Shown: in pieces, positions 12,500-23,950 of the stretch
How the letters are laid out: the number at the start of each line of letters is the position of its first letter
Numbering within the stretch: the first letter of the stretch is position 1
Assembly (NCBI RefSeq): GCF_001540865.1
Contig: NW_017893374.1
Location: 28,071 to 92,070, forward strand
DNA: 64,000 nucleotides
Reading direction: 5' to 3'
Origin: Ananas comosus
Lineage: Eukaryota > Streptophyta > Magnoliopsida > Poales > Bromeliaceae
Translations under genes and position numbers: made by a program
The notes under the pieces: generated by a model
The model's input: the letters and a program-made list of their open reading frames with translations, nothing else
What the model was told of the DNA's origin: nothing
Databases searched by the model: none

Positions 12500-15301
12500 G
12501 TACTTGACGAAGAGACACAAGAGACGATAAGCATAAATGGCATATGGCGGATTTGTTAATATATATTCTGATCTGTTTTTCTAGCTAGGTCGATCTTTCG
12601 AATAATGTGACTATCAAGTGTGAAACCGGAAGAGACAACTAGCAAAAATGTAATGGATAAACGCCAAAAAGCTTAGAGAGATACATATAAGTTTTTCTCC
12701 AGTAATGAAGTAAGGGAACAGAGTGGGACATAGTAGGTGGCCCAAGGCGTGACTCGGCTTCTTCTGGAGAGTGATTCACTCTTGTTTGGATCCTCTAATC
12801 TCTCCGGTATGTTCCGTAACAAAAGAAGGGACGGGCCTCATCCCTTGCTCGCTCAGTCCTTCACTTACTCTCTCGGGTTAATCCAAAGATGTAGCAGAAG
12901 CAGGGGAGGAGTGAGAATCAAGAGGTGGTGAGAGAGGAAGAGAGGAGTGAGCGCCCACCATTCCATGATGCGGGGAGGTGAGAGTTACGGGGGGAAGGGA
13001 AGACAGGAGCGAATCTCTTTGCGGCTCCCGCGGCATGGAAAGATGAGTAAAGGCACAGGCGATGCTGTTTGTTTTCACTTCATCTCTTCTCTCACTGTCT
13101 GCCTCTTTGTAAGTTGTTAGCTTTTCTGTTTTTGTCATTTTTTTCTGGTTGGGAAGGGAAGTATCTTTTTAGTCGGAGAAGCTTAAATTAGAAACTTCCA
13201 AAATACCTGCTCCAGTGGTTTCATACTTTCTCATTTTAATATCATATAATTTAAAATATATAGATTTAATATTTTGTAATTTTTTTATTTATTATTTTTA
13301 TTATTTTTTTTGTTAAATCAACGACAAAGTTACACTAAAGATACTAAAATATAATATTCGATAACCTATGGTGGGTATTTGACGTTTTTTAAATATAATA
13401 TTAACGGAAATGTTAATGGAGGAGCCCACCGAAAAAAAAAAAAAAAAAACCAATATTATTAATAAAATGATACACTTTAAAACCACATAATAGCTAAAGT
13501 AGAAAATGTGCAACTATAGGGATACGTATTTGAAGATTACCGCTATTTATTAAGGATTGTATTTTTAGTTTTGAGGCTTTTATTCTATGGGAAAATTCAA
13601 GATATCAATTCATGTGTGTTCGTATTTTTTTATTTTAGTATTTTTATAATTTAAAATATATCACTTTTATATCTCGTTAATCTTATTTTCTCTTTTCGTT
13701 GTTCCTCTATTAATTTTTTTCATTAAATCGGTGACAAAGGTTAAAATCATCGTATGAGTAAAGGAAATTTGAATAAAGCACATGATACTAAAGTAAATAT
13801 TCGATAAAATCATAAGTAGGTATCTGAAGGTTTTTTTATGATTTACGAAAAGTTAAGAAAGGCGCTAACGAAAAAAAAAGAGAACCAAAAATACTAAAAT
13901 GAGAAAGTGCAGAAACTAGCCATGATGGATTTGAAAGTTTACCTTTATTTATTTACTGACTTTGGTACATTGAAATTAAAATTTATTTTTAAAATTATCA
14001 TTTTTTTTAAAATAAAAAAAATCAACTATTAGTAAACATGAATGAGAAATTAGGATACTTTGAAAGAATTTTTAAAATCAATAAAATATCTATATTGTCT
14101 CAAAATAATAAAATATTTTTAAAATTTTAAAAGTCATATTAGATATCATCCTTAATAAGTGGTTATTTTTTTTTTCCTGTGCTTTTGGTTAAACTTAAAA
14201 CGGTAGTAGCGTAAGTGTTCGAGGAAACTTAAGGGTCTGACGATTGTCTTAGCGCGAACAGAGGGCTATGGTGCTTGAATATCTAAGGTCCGAAATTCCG
14301 AATTATAATTTGATTCATAATTTTCAGCATAAGTTTTTTTAAATGAAATAACCAAAGCGGTAGCAGACTATCCTATCTTTCTCAAAAAGAATTAAGCTGG
14401 TGTTAAACTTCATGAGACACAAAGATAATTAAAATAAGGGAGCTTGTTGCTTTATTTATACCTTTACTAATTTAAAAATTTTAATTTTAATTATTAATAT
14501 TCAACATATTCGTCTAAACTAGTTTCAATCAGTGACTCTAGAGAAGATCAAAATGTTTGAGGATTTTTTAAATATCATTTCACATTTATTCTTCACTATT
14601 CTAGACATTCTTACTAATCCAAGCAAATTAATCAAACTCCAGAAGAAACAGGGATATTCTTAAAAAAATATTATTATTTAAATCATAAAAATATTTTTGA
14701 TTCTTCAAATAAATAAAATATTTTTCAAATTTTGAGCTGAGTATTCAGATTTTATTATTATATCTCTTAAATAATCCGACCTATCCTGTGCTCGAGCTTG
14801 TCGAAACTTAATGTGCTTTTTACCTTAACTATAATAATGGTATCTAGTTTTAGTATCATTTTCAATGTGGGACTAAATATAAAATTAAAATCAAATTCTA
14901 CAAAAAATTAGAGAACAAGTAAAACATCAAAGATAATTCAAGAGTGAACAAGTCGACAAATGAAGATTAAAAAAGAAAAATAGGGGGAAAGTTTAGCAAA
15001 AGAAATTTCGAGCTTCTAATTCGTTTGCATAAGAGAGAAATTTAATTCAGTGGCCACATATTAAATTGAAAAGCCTCGAGTGCTCTTCTAATTTATGTGT
15101 TTTCTCTGATCCTATAATTAATTATGCTGCCTGTATCATCTAAACAACGCGTCGCCGCGATTTTGCACTTCAAATTAGTTAAAACTGTGCATGAAATTTA
15201 TTGCAGCTGCTTGAGCGAGAGTAAAAGAACATGAAGCCAGATCAAGATCTATCAATTTGCAAATTAGCTTCCGCATAGTATTGTTGTAAGCCACTGGTTT
15301 C
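12500..15301. other. Intergenic DNA between the second P450 and ndhN, with a tandem AT-rich repeat pair
   Basis: Positions 13190-13545 and about 13550-13960 are two diverged copies of one AT-rich repeat. Both contain ataatttaaaatata, then gttaaatcaacgacaaag or cattaaatcggtgacaaag, then aatattcgata and a poly-A run. Positions 12900-13140 are purine-rich. Short open frames around 12700-13140 resemble no known protein. The rest is AT-rich with no recognised feature. Confidence 0.45.
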
Positions 15302-17073
15302 TTAGTTCTCCCCTGGTGAAAGACCTCTATTTCTTTCAGTGGGCTTCCACACAAATTTTCTCCGACAAAAAAAAAAACGAGAGAAAAGAAGAGACTTTAT
15401 CTTCTTTATGATTTTCATCTATTTTTTATCTAAAACTAAGAAGTTATACTTATGGCCATTGGGTATATAAGAGGCTTTGCAGGAGTAATTTTTTGAATAT
15501 ATCTTTTTAACAGAATTATCCATTATATCTTTTCATTAAGATATTATTCATCGCCAAAAAAAAGAAAAAAGTATACAATGAAACATCTGCTTCTGAGTGG
15601 GCGAAAAACTCAAATTTTAGCTCCCGTTATATTACCAGTTGCCGGCATTCTGCAATAACTCTAACTTTAGGTCCGAAGGACGGAAGAAGCGCAAGAACTG
15701 CAGTTCGGCTTTGATAGAAGGCTCACAACAATCACCGACTGAGAAGCGTGTAAATGATAAAAACACAATTTTCTTTAAAACTTGAGCTAGAACGATGTTT
15801 AGAAAATAAAATAAAACAAAAAAAAAAAAAAAAAAAAAAAAAATAAAAAAAAAAATATTAACAAAAAAAGATATCTGTTTTTCAATAATTTTTTTCTCAT
15901 ATCTGAGTTGCGAGATATTTTGACAAACCTAAAATGGGAAGAAATGAAATGAAGACTAGAAGGCCAATGCAGATTCGAATTCAGAGATTTCTACAAAATA
16001 GCATGCTGAAATAATATAACAAGTATTCATTTTTTTTTACACAGTTTAAACTATAAAAAAACGGTATTTATAATATTTATATTCATAGACCATTCCTAAC
16101 ACAAAGTAGTAAGAGGATTTAGTGGTTGGTATTCGAGATCTAATTCAAATTACTAGTTGATTCCATTTTCTCAGCTAAGTTATCTAAAGAAATTAAGTGC
16201 GTAGACGAGAGAAGCGACCAGTAGCACTAATAATGCTTTAAATTTTTGTTATCCATAAATGTAAAAAATACTGAGAAGCTAAACCTTTGCTCAATAATCC
16301 ATACCACAAGGCTATGGGCTCTGATCACAAACGCAAGCCTGTAATCCCCTCAGAGGGAAAATCCACTTGCTAATGGCTGTCTCCAAGGTGAGGAATGACT
16401 CTTTAGTTTTCCAGTCAGCAATATGGTTGCATGAAAAATAAATAATGATATAAAAGTAATATGAAATATAATTAGATTAGCTCTGTCCTGTCATAATCAT
16501 AGTACAATATCAGTGTTATAATCATATACTATTTAGAAGGTTCCATCATCCATAAGTTTATAAGTGATAGATTATAGGACTTAATTGAATTGCGGCTTAC
16601 TATTCACATTAAAAGTATCTTATTTTTTTTAATTTATCGTGAGGTAGAAATTTTAAGACTTAAAAATGCAAAGCAGAAGGTAGCTAACAGCAGAAAAAAA
16701 ATATAAGAGAGGGGAGGGGAACGACGGATGGACGTACAGGGCAGACGGGGTGGATCTTGGTGAGGGTGGACTCGGGGTCGCCGAGGCCGCGGGCGGTGAG
16801 GTCGAGAAAGCGGTAGCCCTTGTAGCGGAGGCGGTTGAGGTACCGGCCCTCGTACCCGCCCTCGTGCGGCGAGTACACCGCCAGCGCCTTGTGCTTCTCC
16901 ACGTCGTCGAGCCACCGCCCCAGGTCCGGCCGGACCAGGTCGCCCCCGATCAAGTCCCCAATCCCGCACCGTATTGAAAATGCGGCCGCGCGGCCCCTCC
17001 GCCGCCGACGCCCGCAGGACGAGGCCAAGGGGAGCGGCGAGGATAGGCGGAGCGCGGCGGCTGAGGACGACAT
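15302..17073 (-). CDS. ndhN: NAD(P)H-quinone oxidoreductase subunit N, chloroplastic (NdhN); exons 2-4 damaged
   Basis: NdhN is a nuclear-encoded, stroma-facing subunit of subcomplex A of the chloroplast NDH complex, which supports cyclic electron flow. Exon 1 (16738-17073, 112 codons) is intact. It has a Ser/Arg-rich transit peptide of about 35 residues, then the family core GDLVRPDLGRWLDDVEKHKA, PHEGGYEGRYLNRLRYKGY and TARGLGDPESTLTKIHPVCP before a GTACGT donor. Later exons are found only by switching frames: exon 2 (about 16265-16390) with PHLG, DYRL and LVVWIIE; exon 3 (about 15640-15735) with KAELQFL, ALLPS, GPKVRVIAEC and GNW; exon 4 (15302 to about 15360) with KFVWKP and GLSPGEN before TAA. 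Order and spacing fit a real gene. At least six single-base indels break the frame. The ATG at 17073 is the only start giving a plausible transit peptide. Identity is secure; integrity is not. Confidence 0.88.
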
Positions 17074-17091
17074 CGATTGCTTGCTCTTTTA

Positions 17092-17092
17092 C

Positions 17093-17126
<34 letters not shown>

Positions 17127-17127
17127 T
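17092..17127. repeat. (ATT)n trinucleotide microsatellite in the ndhN 5' leader
   Basis: About twelve uninterrupted ATT/TTA units lie only about 18 bases upstream of the ndhN start codon (minus strand), so they are probably in its 5' untranslated region. Overlapping open frames of poly-Ile, poly-Leu or poly-Asn across the run are artefacts of the repeat. Confidence 0.9.
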
Positions 17128-17263
17128 TTGCTCTCGCTGAGGTTGGGAAGGGGAGGTGTTTGTGTTGTGGTGGAGAGAGGGAATTGTGTGGTTTTGATTT
17201 GGGGGCGTTGGAGGGAGAACGAGCGGTTGAGTTTGTGGCGGGGACAGGGGATAAGCTGGGGCC

Positions 17264-17341
17264 CACGTGGTACACGTGGAGTGCGCGGGATGGGGTGAAA
17301 AAGGCAAGCACGGGAAAGCACGTATTATGATTAGCCACGTG
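17264..17341. promoter_or_regulatory. Three G-boxes (CACGTG) between ndhN and the GNAT gene
   Basis: CACGTG cores stand at 17264-17269, 17273-17278 and 17336-17341. Two are in a ccacgtgg context, the third in gccacgtggcgtc. They lie about 190-270 bp upstream of the ndhN start codon and about 600 bp upstream of the GNAT start. G-boxes bind bZIP and bHLH factors and are common in light- or ABA-responsive plant promoters, which would suit a photosynthetic gene such as ndhN. The function is inferred from motif and position only. Confidence 0.5.
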
Positions 17342-17925
17342 GCGTCAGAAATGCTTCGTGCACCCGGTGCACGCTCCTCCGTGCTAGATCCCATGCTTTT
17401 GAAAATTTTTATTTTCAATTAACTAATAAAGAAATTATATTATAGTGAGCACTAGTATGCTCTTTCTTTCATCTTTATTTTAATTCTTAGTTTCCAAAAT
17501 TAGAAAATTAATTGGAATTAAGATCATATCCAATTAGAATCCAAATTGATTTTAAATATTTTAGACTTGATTCAGTTAAAAAATATAAGAAATAATTTTA
17601 AATTCAAAATTAATTCAAAATGATGGAGGTTAGAGTAAGTAAAAATAAAACTAAATATCAGGCCAAACCAAATTAACAAAATAATTAAAATTCTAATTTT
17701 TTTTTTCAACACTAAGATTTATTTTTTTTATTAAACATATCAAAAAATCAAACTAAATTGATTAGATATTTACTAAAATTCTGTATAGACCATCATTTAA
17801 TACATGTTAAAATGAACGAAGAAAGATCGTCCACAAGTGACGTGGTGCTCCGGGACCTTTCTCTCTTCGTTTTGTATTTCACATTGCGCACAAATCCAGA
17901 GATAAAACCTCCCTCTCCTTCGCCC

Positions 17926-20900
17926 ATGGCGAGCTCCGCCTCCATGGCCACGATCTCCGCCTCCTCCTCCTCCTTCCCCTTCTCCCCTCACTCGAACTCT
18001 CGAAACCCTAGACGAAGAGTCCCTCCGATCACCATCTCCACGAACCCCTCCCACCTCGACCCCCTCCAGCTCCGCGACCTCCTCCTCTCCTGCAACCTCT
18101 CCTGCGACCGCTTCCCCCTCGCCGGCCCCTGCGGCCGCGCCGAGCCCGTCGACGCGCGGAAGCTCCGCCGCGCCCTCGCCCACAGCTTCGTCGTCGTCTC
18201 CGTCTTCTGCAGGGCCCAATTCTTAGACCGGGACGACGAGCGCGATGGTCCAGGGCTAGGGTTAGGATTTGAAGAGCTCTTCGAGAGGGCGCTCCCCGTG
18301 TCGGGGTCCGATCACCGGTTGGTGGGGTTCGGGAGGGCGGTTTCGGATGGTGGCCTCACCGCTTCGATTCATGATGTGGTGGTAATGTTTTTCTTTGAAT
18401 CTGTCCAATTTATACTGTTTTTCGCGAGGATATTTTGCTAGTTTTGAGTAGGGTTTATGGAATTGATCATTTCTAGGGAGTTTCTGTGGGTGGAGTTTGA
18501 TGGTTAGTTTTGAAATTTGCGTAGTTCGATTGTCTAATTAGAGTAATTGATAAAGCGGTTACTTTAACTTTGTGCGTACAATGTGAATGCTGTGTTGTGC
18601 TTCTGAAAATAAGGTTCATTAAGAGTAAACCCTTTGACCAATTGTATTGTGTGGGCTCTTCGATTCGTCCTGTTTTTGTGATACAGTTTAAAAGGATAAG
18701 TCATGTTGTTAGCCACATAACCAAATAGGGTCTGGTGTTATGAGATTCAGAGAAGATTAGAAATAGAAGGAATAAAAGATGATCAGCCCAGGCATATCGG
18801 TAAGTAGCTTTAGTTTTCAGTGATAGATGCAAGTGGCCTTTCGCAATTTCTATCCACGTGGTACAATCCTAAGCACATTTAAAATCTTCAATGTATGCAG
18901 TTCATTTTGATTTCATGGAATATCTTCAAGTTTTGCTGCTGAAGCTATTTTCGGCTTACTTTACATATTTTGGTGATTTCTTTTAGATTTTCTTTTTGTT
19001 ATATTACGGCCAATCCTAAATTCTTTATTGCATGCTATTGAGTCGTGGTGACATAGACTATTGTCCATAATTTTGGAAGTAAAAGGAATTATCACTTGCT
19101 CTTAGAACTTATTAGATAAATACATTTCGAGCATGGTCAGCGCTATTACTAAATTCGTAAATTTATATAGAGATCTAGTTTTGAGTGAGTTTGGATGTAT
19201 CTTACAGCCAAGAAGATAAATCTTTGCGGAATCCTGTTCTATTTGTTTAAATTTCATTTTATTTATAGATAGAAAGTAAAGTTTGTGATAGTTACAGAAC
19301 TTCAAATTCATGACACTTTCTCCGTGCCTATCTTTTCTCTTCTTTTTTAGTTTCTTGATTTTTTTCAGTAACATGCTTTAAGAATGCAACGTTTTTCCAC
19401 ACCTTCATGGATTTATTTTGAAACTCGGAGATGCGTACTTGTGCATTATGAAGTTCATTAATTGGACAGGTGCAGCTGTATTTTGTTAGCTGGGAATGCA
19501 TGTTAATGCATACATTTGACTGTAGAAATCCGTAACTATTGTCCGGTAAACCTTTGAATGCTTAAAACAGGAGCAGAAATGTAGTTTTCTTTTTCTTTTT
19601 CTTTTCTTTTTTTTTTTGTAATTTTGTTGCTTTCCTGCTATAAAAGTGTCATGTATGTGCAAATATTCATATGAATTTCATTCAGTAATTTTCAGGTCAA
19701 TCCACTACTACAAAGGAGCGGTATTGGTCGAAAAATAGTTGAAAGAATTATCAGGTATACAAAAAAGTATGCTCTTTTTTCGTTTTTTGGTAAACACACC
19801 TATATTTTCTTCTGAAAGGAAAAGTTTTTTTGCAACTGTTATAATTCTGCTATTGAAAATCCCTGTATATCTTGCTGCCAATTCAAAGTTAGATAGCTTT
19901 TTTTTGGAACCATTCATTAGGTTCAACTTGCGAGAATCATTATTTCGGTTTGACTTGACTAGCCTGAATGTGATTTTTATATTTGAAACAATTTTCCAGG
20001 GTACTCACTAGCAGAGGCATATATGACATATCGGCCTTGTGTACAGAAAAGGAGAGGTATGACCCTTCTATATACTATATCTTGTCGCGTGAGCTTATTC
20101 GTAAGAAGCAAGCTCCTTTGGTTAGGGGAGTGGAAATATATTTTCTTCCTGTGCGGATGTTAGGTCGGGTTGTTGGAAATTAGTTTTCGTGGTTGAATAT
20201 ACTTTTCTTGGGGCGGAATGGTGTCCTTGAAAATTGTTTTAATTCATATTCATGCACTTCTAGCAGTAAATCTAATAACACATCAATATTTAAGGATGTA
20301 AGTATGATTGTTGTGTATCCATTATGATGTTCCTTTGCTGCTGGTAAGCTGTGAAAGGATAAATTGTGTTAAATCATAAATTGTGAAATGATGAACTAAA
20401 TGCTGCTGTTGGTCTGCCCTAATAAACTTCGAGTTTGGTAACTTCTGTCTTGAGATCCATAGATTTGGTTTATTTTCTAGAAATTAAATCATATGAGAGA
20501 TTAACTAAGCAAGTACTATGTTGCCGTATGGTATTTTGTTATATCATGTCCTTATTTTGGTGTTTCAATAGTTTCAAGCTGAAATTGGTATTTCGGGTAA
20601 ATGTAACAACTAGAAACAATTGCATGCTTATGTGCAGCTAAAATTTACGTTTTTTTTTTGCATATATACCAAATATGCGACATTATGGAAATACCACTGC
20701 AAAGTTGGTATTTGCAGACGTACTCCATAAAACCTGGCTTCAGATATGATAATATGATACGCTTCCACTTTGTCCTTGTTTTGTACAACATTAGCCTGCA
20801 ATTTATATTTATTTTTGCACCTTAAAAACTCTAATAAATTGTGATGCTTCTAGGTTGTTCTTCAAGGCATGCGGTTTCGGGGAGGACTCTTTGGGGTCTA

Positions 20901-21058
20901 CAACAATGATGTACACTCGAACCGCCCCCAAGTTCTCTCAAGACAATATGACAGTGAGACCCGCTGGTAGATTGCTGTTATTGGTTCCGCCACTTTGTCG
21001 ACAACTACACGCATCTAAGAAGATTAAAGTTCATATAAATGAACCAAAAACAGTTTAG
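17926..21058 (+). CDS. GNAT-family N-acetyltransferase, predicted plastid-targeted, four exons
   Basis: Exons are 17926-18381, 19696-19754, 20000-20056 and 20854-21058. All have GT-AG borders and phases that join to an uninterrupted 258-residue frame. The start MASSASMATISASSSSF is chosen over an in-frame codon 168 bp upstream because a Ser/Arg-rich plastid transit peptide (about residues 1-45) begins there. The GNAT fold follows: LVGFGRAVSDGGLTASIHDV (beta-3/4), the acetyl-CoA loop QRSGIGRKIVERIIR crossing into exon 2, LTSRGIYDISALCTEKE in exon 3, and LFFKACGFGEDSLGSTTMMY in exon 4. Related plant proteins acetylate plastid protein lysines and N-termini, or serotonin; which applies cannot be told from sequence. 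About 35 residues follow the usual family end (after YTRTAPKF), possibly a lineage-specific tail. It diverges from ndhN. Confidence 0.9.
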
Positions 21059-21189
21059 TGAGGTGGGAATTTACATTAAGTATTTTCCTTTTTCTTTTCA
21101 ACCAAAAGGGCTTGTTCTTTTCCCTCTATTTTAATTTGATGAACAAGTATTAAGTCTCACTTGTAAGTTGCGCTTTCAAAGTTTGTCAC

Positions 21190-21500
21190 AAGGATTTAGT
21201 GCCTATCGGCACGGGCCGTATCTACCAGGCCGTATCGTGTCAACAAAATATCAACATGATACAGCCCCGTGTCGATTACATAATTTAAAACTCTTCTTTC
21301 TTTAAATTAATAAGTAATTTTTTCAATAAAGTTAAAAAAATTTGATAAAAATATATAATAAATAATTAGAATATTTTGTTAGTAAAAAAAAAAGTATTTT
21401 ATGCTATTATGTGTCAGCACACATGTATGTTTTTTTACCAGCACACACCGTGCCATATCGTGCCGACAAGGTTTCGGCACGACTCCATGCCACTGCATGA
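21190..21500. repeat. Dispersed repeat fragment rich in cggcac/gtgccg words
   Basis: Two GC-rich patches (21205-21275 and 21410-21490) carry the words cggcacgg, ccgtatc, gtgccg and tcggcacgac in mixed orientations, around an AT-rich core. Composition and words recall positions 50-230. It is probably one degenerate transposable element in the 3' flank of the GNAT gene. Confidence 0.4.
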
Positions 21501-23052
21501 ACCTTGGTTTGTTGTATCCGATATTTGATCTTTCCAGTTGTCTAGCTATTAGAACATACTTTCTTTGGGTTCATATTTCTTGAGAGCTAAAGTATGGCGT
21601 GCTTAGAAGGGAAGCATGAAAATTGAACAGAATCCTAAACTCGTGTTTCCCTTCTTCTGGCAAGGTGGAATCTCAAGTTTCTTTAAATTAGTTTTGTTGA
21701 GAGCTGATAACTTTCTTTCGCTTTCATTTTACAGTGGAAGTTGTCTTTACAATTTTTTTTTTTCCTTGTCGTTTTATGTTGATGCAGGCATAAGTAAACC
21801 ACATAAATTCGCCTCTTTTATTTTGTATGATTGCTATTTGGCTTCGCTTATCCTTTGAAAGCACAAAATTGGGTATATTCTTGTAACTACCCTAACACGT
21901 GATTGCCCAATTGTCATTAATATTTTTCACCCTCGAAAATGAAAGGGCCAATTCAAGGGCAAAAGTCTTTTCCATCACTGTTATTTAATATGCGAATAAA
22001 TATTATATTATTTTCTGTTTGACTTTTTATCATTCTATATGGCATAATAGGATTAGTTTGGATGTATCTTGTGTGGTGCAGCCATTAATCACACTTCTAA
22101 TTCTTACTAATTTAACTATCCACTTAAATACAAGATGGAACATAAACTAATTAAAATTTTGTACAAACTTTAATTTGAGCCGTCATGATTTAGCTCATTT
22201 TTACTTAATTATTTCGTGATTAAAAATAATATTTAACTATTCTATAGTTTTATTTTTATTTTACAATAAAAATTTATTGTTAAACTGGATAGCAATGTGA
22301 TATTTTTTGCAGCCACAATACAGCAAAGTAATAAAGTAAAACATCACTTTATATATACAGCCAAGAGAAGTAAGATTAGAACTAAAGATAAAGAGATATA
22401 TTAAAATTTGTCCTAAAATTTTTATATCAGGCATATGTAGTAACACATTAATAATATATAACAGCATTATCCATATAAATAAAAAAAAGGTCGCTGAAGG
22501 CTGCGCCGAACCGTAGAAAGCGGGGAGGTGATAGCGAGTTCCACCGCCGGCGGTCGGCTCACAGCAGGCAACCAAACATTCCCAAGGAACATCGTCGGCA
22601 GCGCGGCCTCGGCTACGCAGAAAACCTTCAACCAACCATTCTGAAATTCACGTCCCCAACGCTCACCATTCCACAACCACTGTGGAAAAAAATGAGCTGC
22701 GACAAAAGTCGTGCATTCAAAGAGGATAACCTTATAAACTCTACCATCATCAGCTAATTATGTCTCATCATGTCATTATGCTAGCACGCGCAATGCTACA
22801 TATACAAATATTTATAGTGGTAAAATTTACACACAATTCATCCTAGAGACTATTATTCTCTCGCTACTCTTGTTACTTAGTTTTAATACTAAAGACCCAC
22901 AAAAAAATTTTAAATCCGAGGATAAGTGGAGTGCAAGATTTGGTCCTATTTACGGGCTTATGAATGAATATTTGGAAGAATGTAAAAAGTGCGTTAACTT
23001 TCTCAGTAATAGAGCACAATGTTGTATCTGTCAAAATATTTTAATAGTAATA

Positions 23053-23131
<79 letters not shown>

Positions 23132-23850
23132 TCAATTTACTCTACTGATGGGTGTCAAAATATCACTATTATCTCAACTATGTCGATAGTTCATCTCACA
23201 GACTAAATAATATAACTATGAATATAGAAATTAGTCCACCAATTTTGACAATATGGAACCGAACTATAATGCAAGTCCAAGGAAATGAACGGTAGACGGG
23301 ATAGCAGCCACAATACTCTAAAATAACTTGAAACTCCCTCGTCAAAATTATGCAAAATCCGCTCTTAAAACTTATAAAAAAAATAGTTTCTAACTCTCAA
23401 TTTCTATGAAAAATAATTATCAAAAGAGTCTAAACGAGAAATAATAATATTGTGATACTGACCGCGACGTCGAAACACCAAAAAATACACGTGCGTGTGC
23501 TTGACTCGCTCGCTCGCTAAAACAAAACTAAGCTTTCTCATTGTTTTTCTTCGAGCTCAAACTCCATCTGTCTATCCTAATTCTTCAAGATGAAGGAATA
23601 AAGTGGATAAGTATGAAGCCTTAGGTGCCTACGTGGATAATAATAGCCTACGTCGATAATAATAGCAAAAATGCCAATCAGTCCCTCAAACATCAAATAT
23701 TTTGACTTTTGTCTTTCACAAATTAAATATTGAGTTTTTGAGACCGTTTTTACATCTATTTCACTCCAAAACGTCTCTAACTCAGTCAAGTACTATATAA
23801 AAAAATTTGATTAAAAAATTCATACTGCAACCTTGCCTATTTACTAAGGT
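21501..23850. other. Intergenic DNA; one GC-rich island and a long (TA)n tract
   Basis: Mostly AT-rich. Positions 22490-22670 form a GC-rich island. Its minus strand is open in two frames (for example ADDVPWECLVACCEPTAGG and GWLKVFCVAEAALPTMFLG), neither recognised, and the frame then runs into AT-rich sequence, so a captured or decayed exon is possible. Positions 23057-23128 are an uninterrupted (TA)n microsatellite of about 70 bp. No other feature was seen. Confidence 0.4.
23057..23128. repeat. (TA)n microsatellite, about 70 bp
   Basis: A perfect alternating TA run, the longest simple repeat in the window. Such tracts can extrude cruciforms and are prone to length error in assemblies. Confidence 0.9.
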
Positions 23851-23852
23851 CT

Positions 23853-23945
23853 AGTATATCACATCCTGAACATACTTTTGCAACATTGATACATGGAACA
23901 CATCATGCACCCCAACAATAGAAGGTGGTAGTGCCACTCAACGCC
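23853..23945 (-). mobile_element. Ty3/gypsy polyprotein C-terminal remnant
   Basis: The minus strand reads VALPPSIVGVHDVFHVSML, then QKYVQDVIY and a stop. This matches the conserved tail after the integrase core of plant Ty3/gypsy polyproteins (the family pattern is ALPPxLxxVHxVFHVSxLxKY). An in-frame stop lies just before it. The rest of the polyprotein is absent, replaced by LTR-like sequence starting at 23951, so only a remnant is left. Confidence 0.75.
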
Positions 23946-23950
23946 ACGTT

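Noticed and set aside
12878..13138. Minus-strand frame as exon 1 of the second P450
   Set aside because: Ser/Pro-rich with no membrane anchor or proline hinge; the hinge-like sequence near 12400-12480 is a better, though weak, candidate.
16835..17330. Several overlapping open frames on both strands around the (ATT)n run, with poly-Ile, poly-Leu, poly-Asn or poly-Tyr stretches
   Set aside because: They are shadows of ndhN exon 1 and translations of the microsatellite.
17797..18219. 140-codon minus-strand frame
   Set aside because: It is antisense to GNAT exon 1, rich in Gly/Glu as expected from reading a GC-rich exon backwards; no motif.
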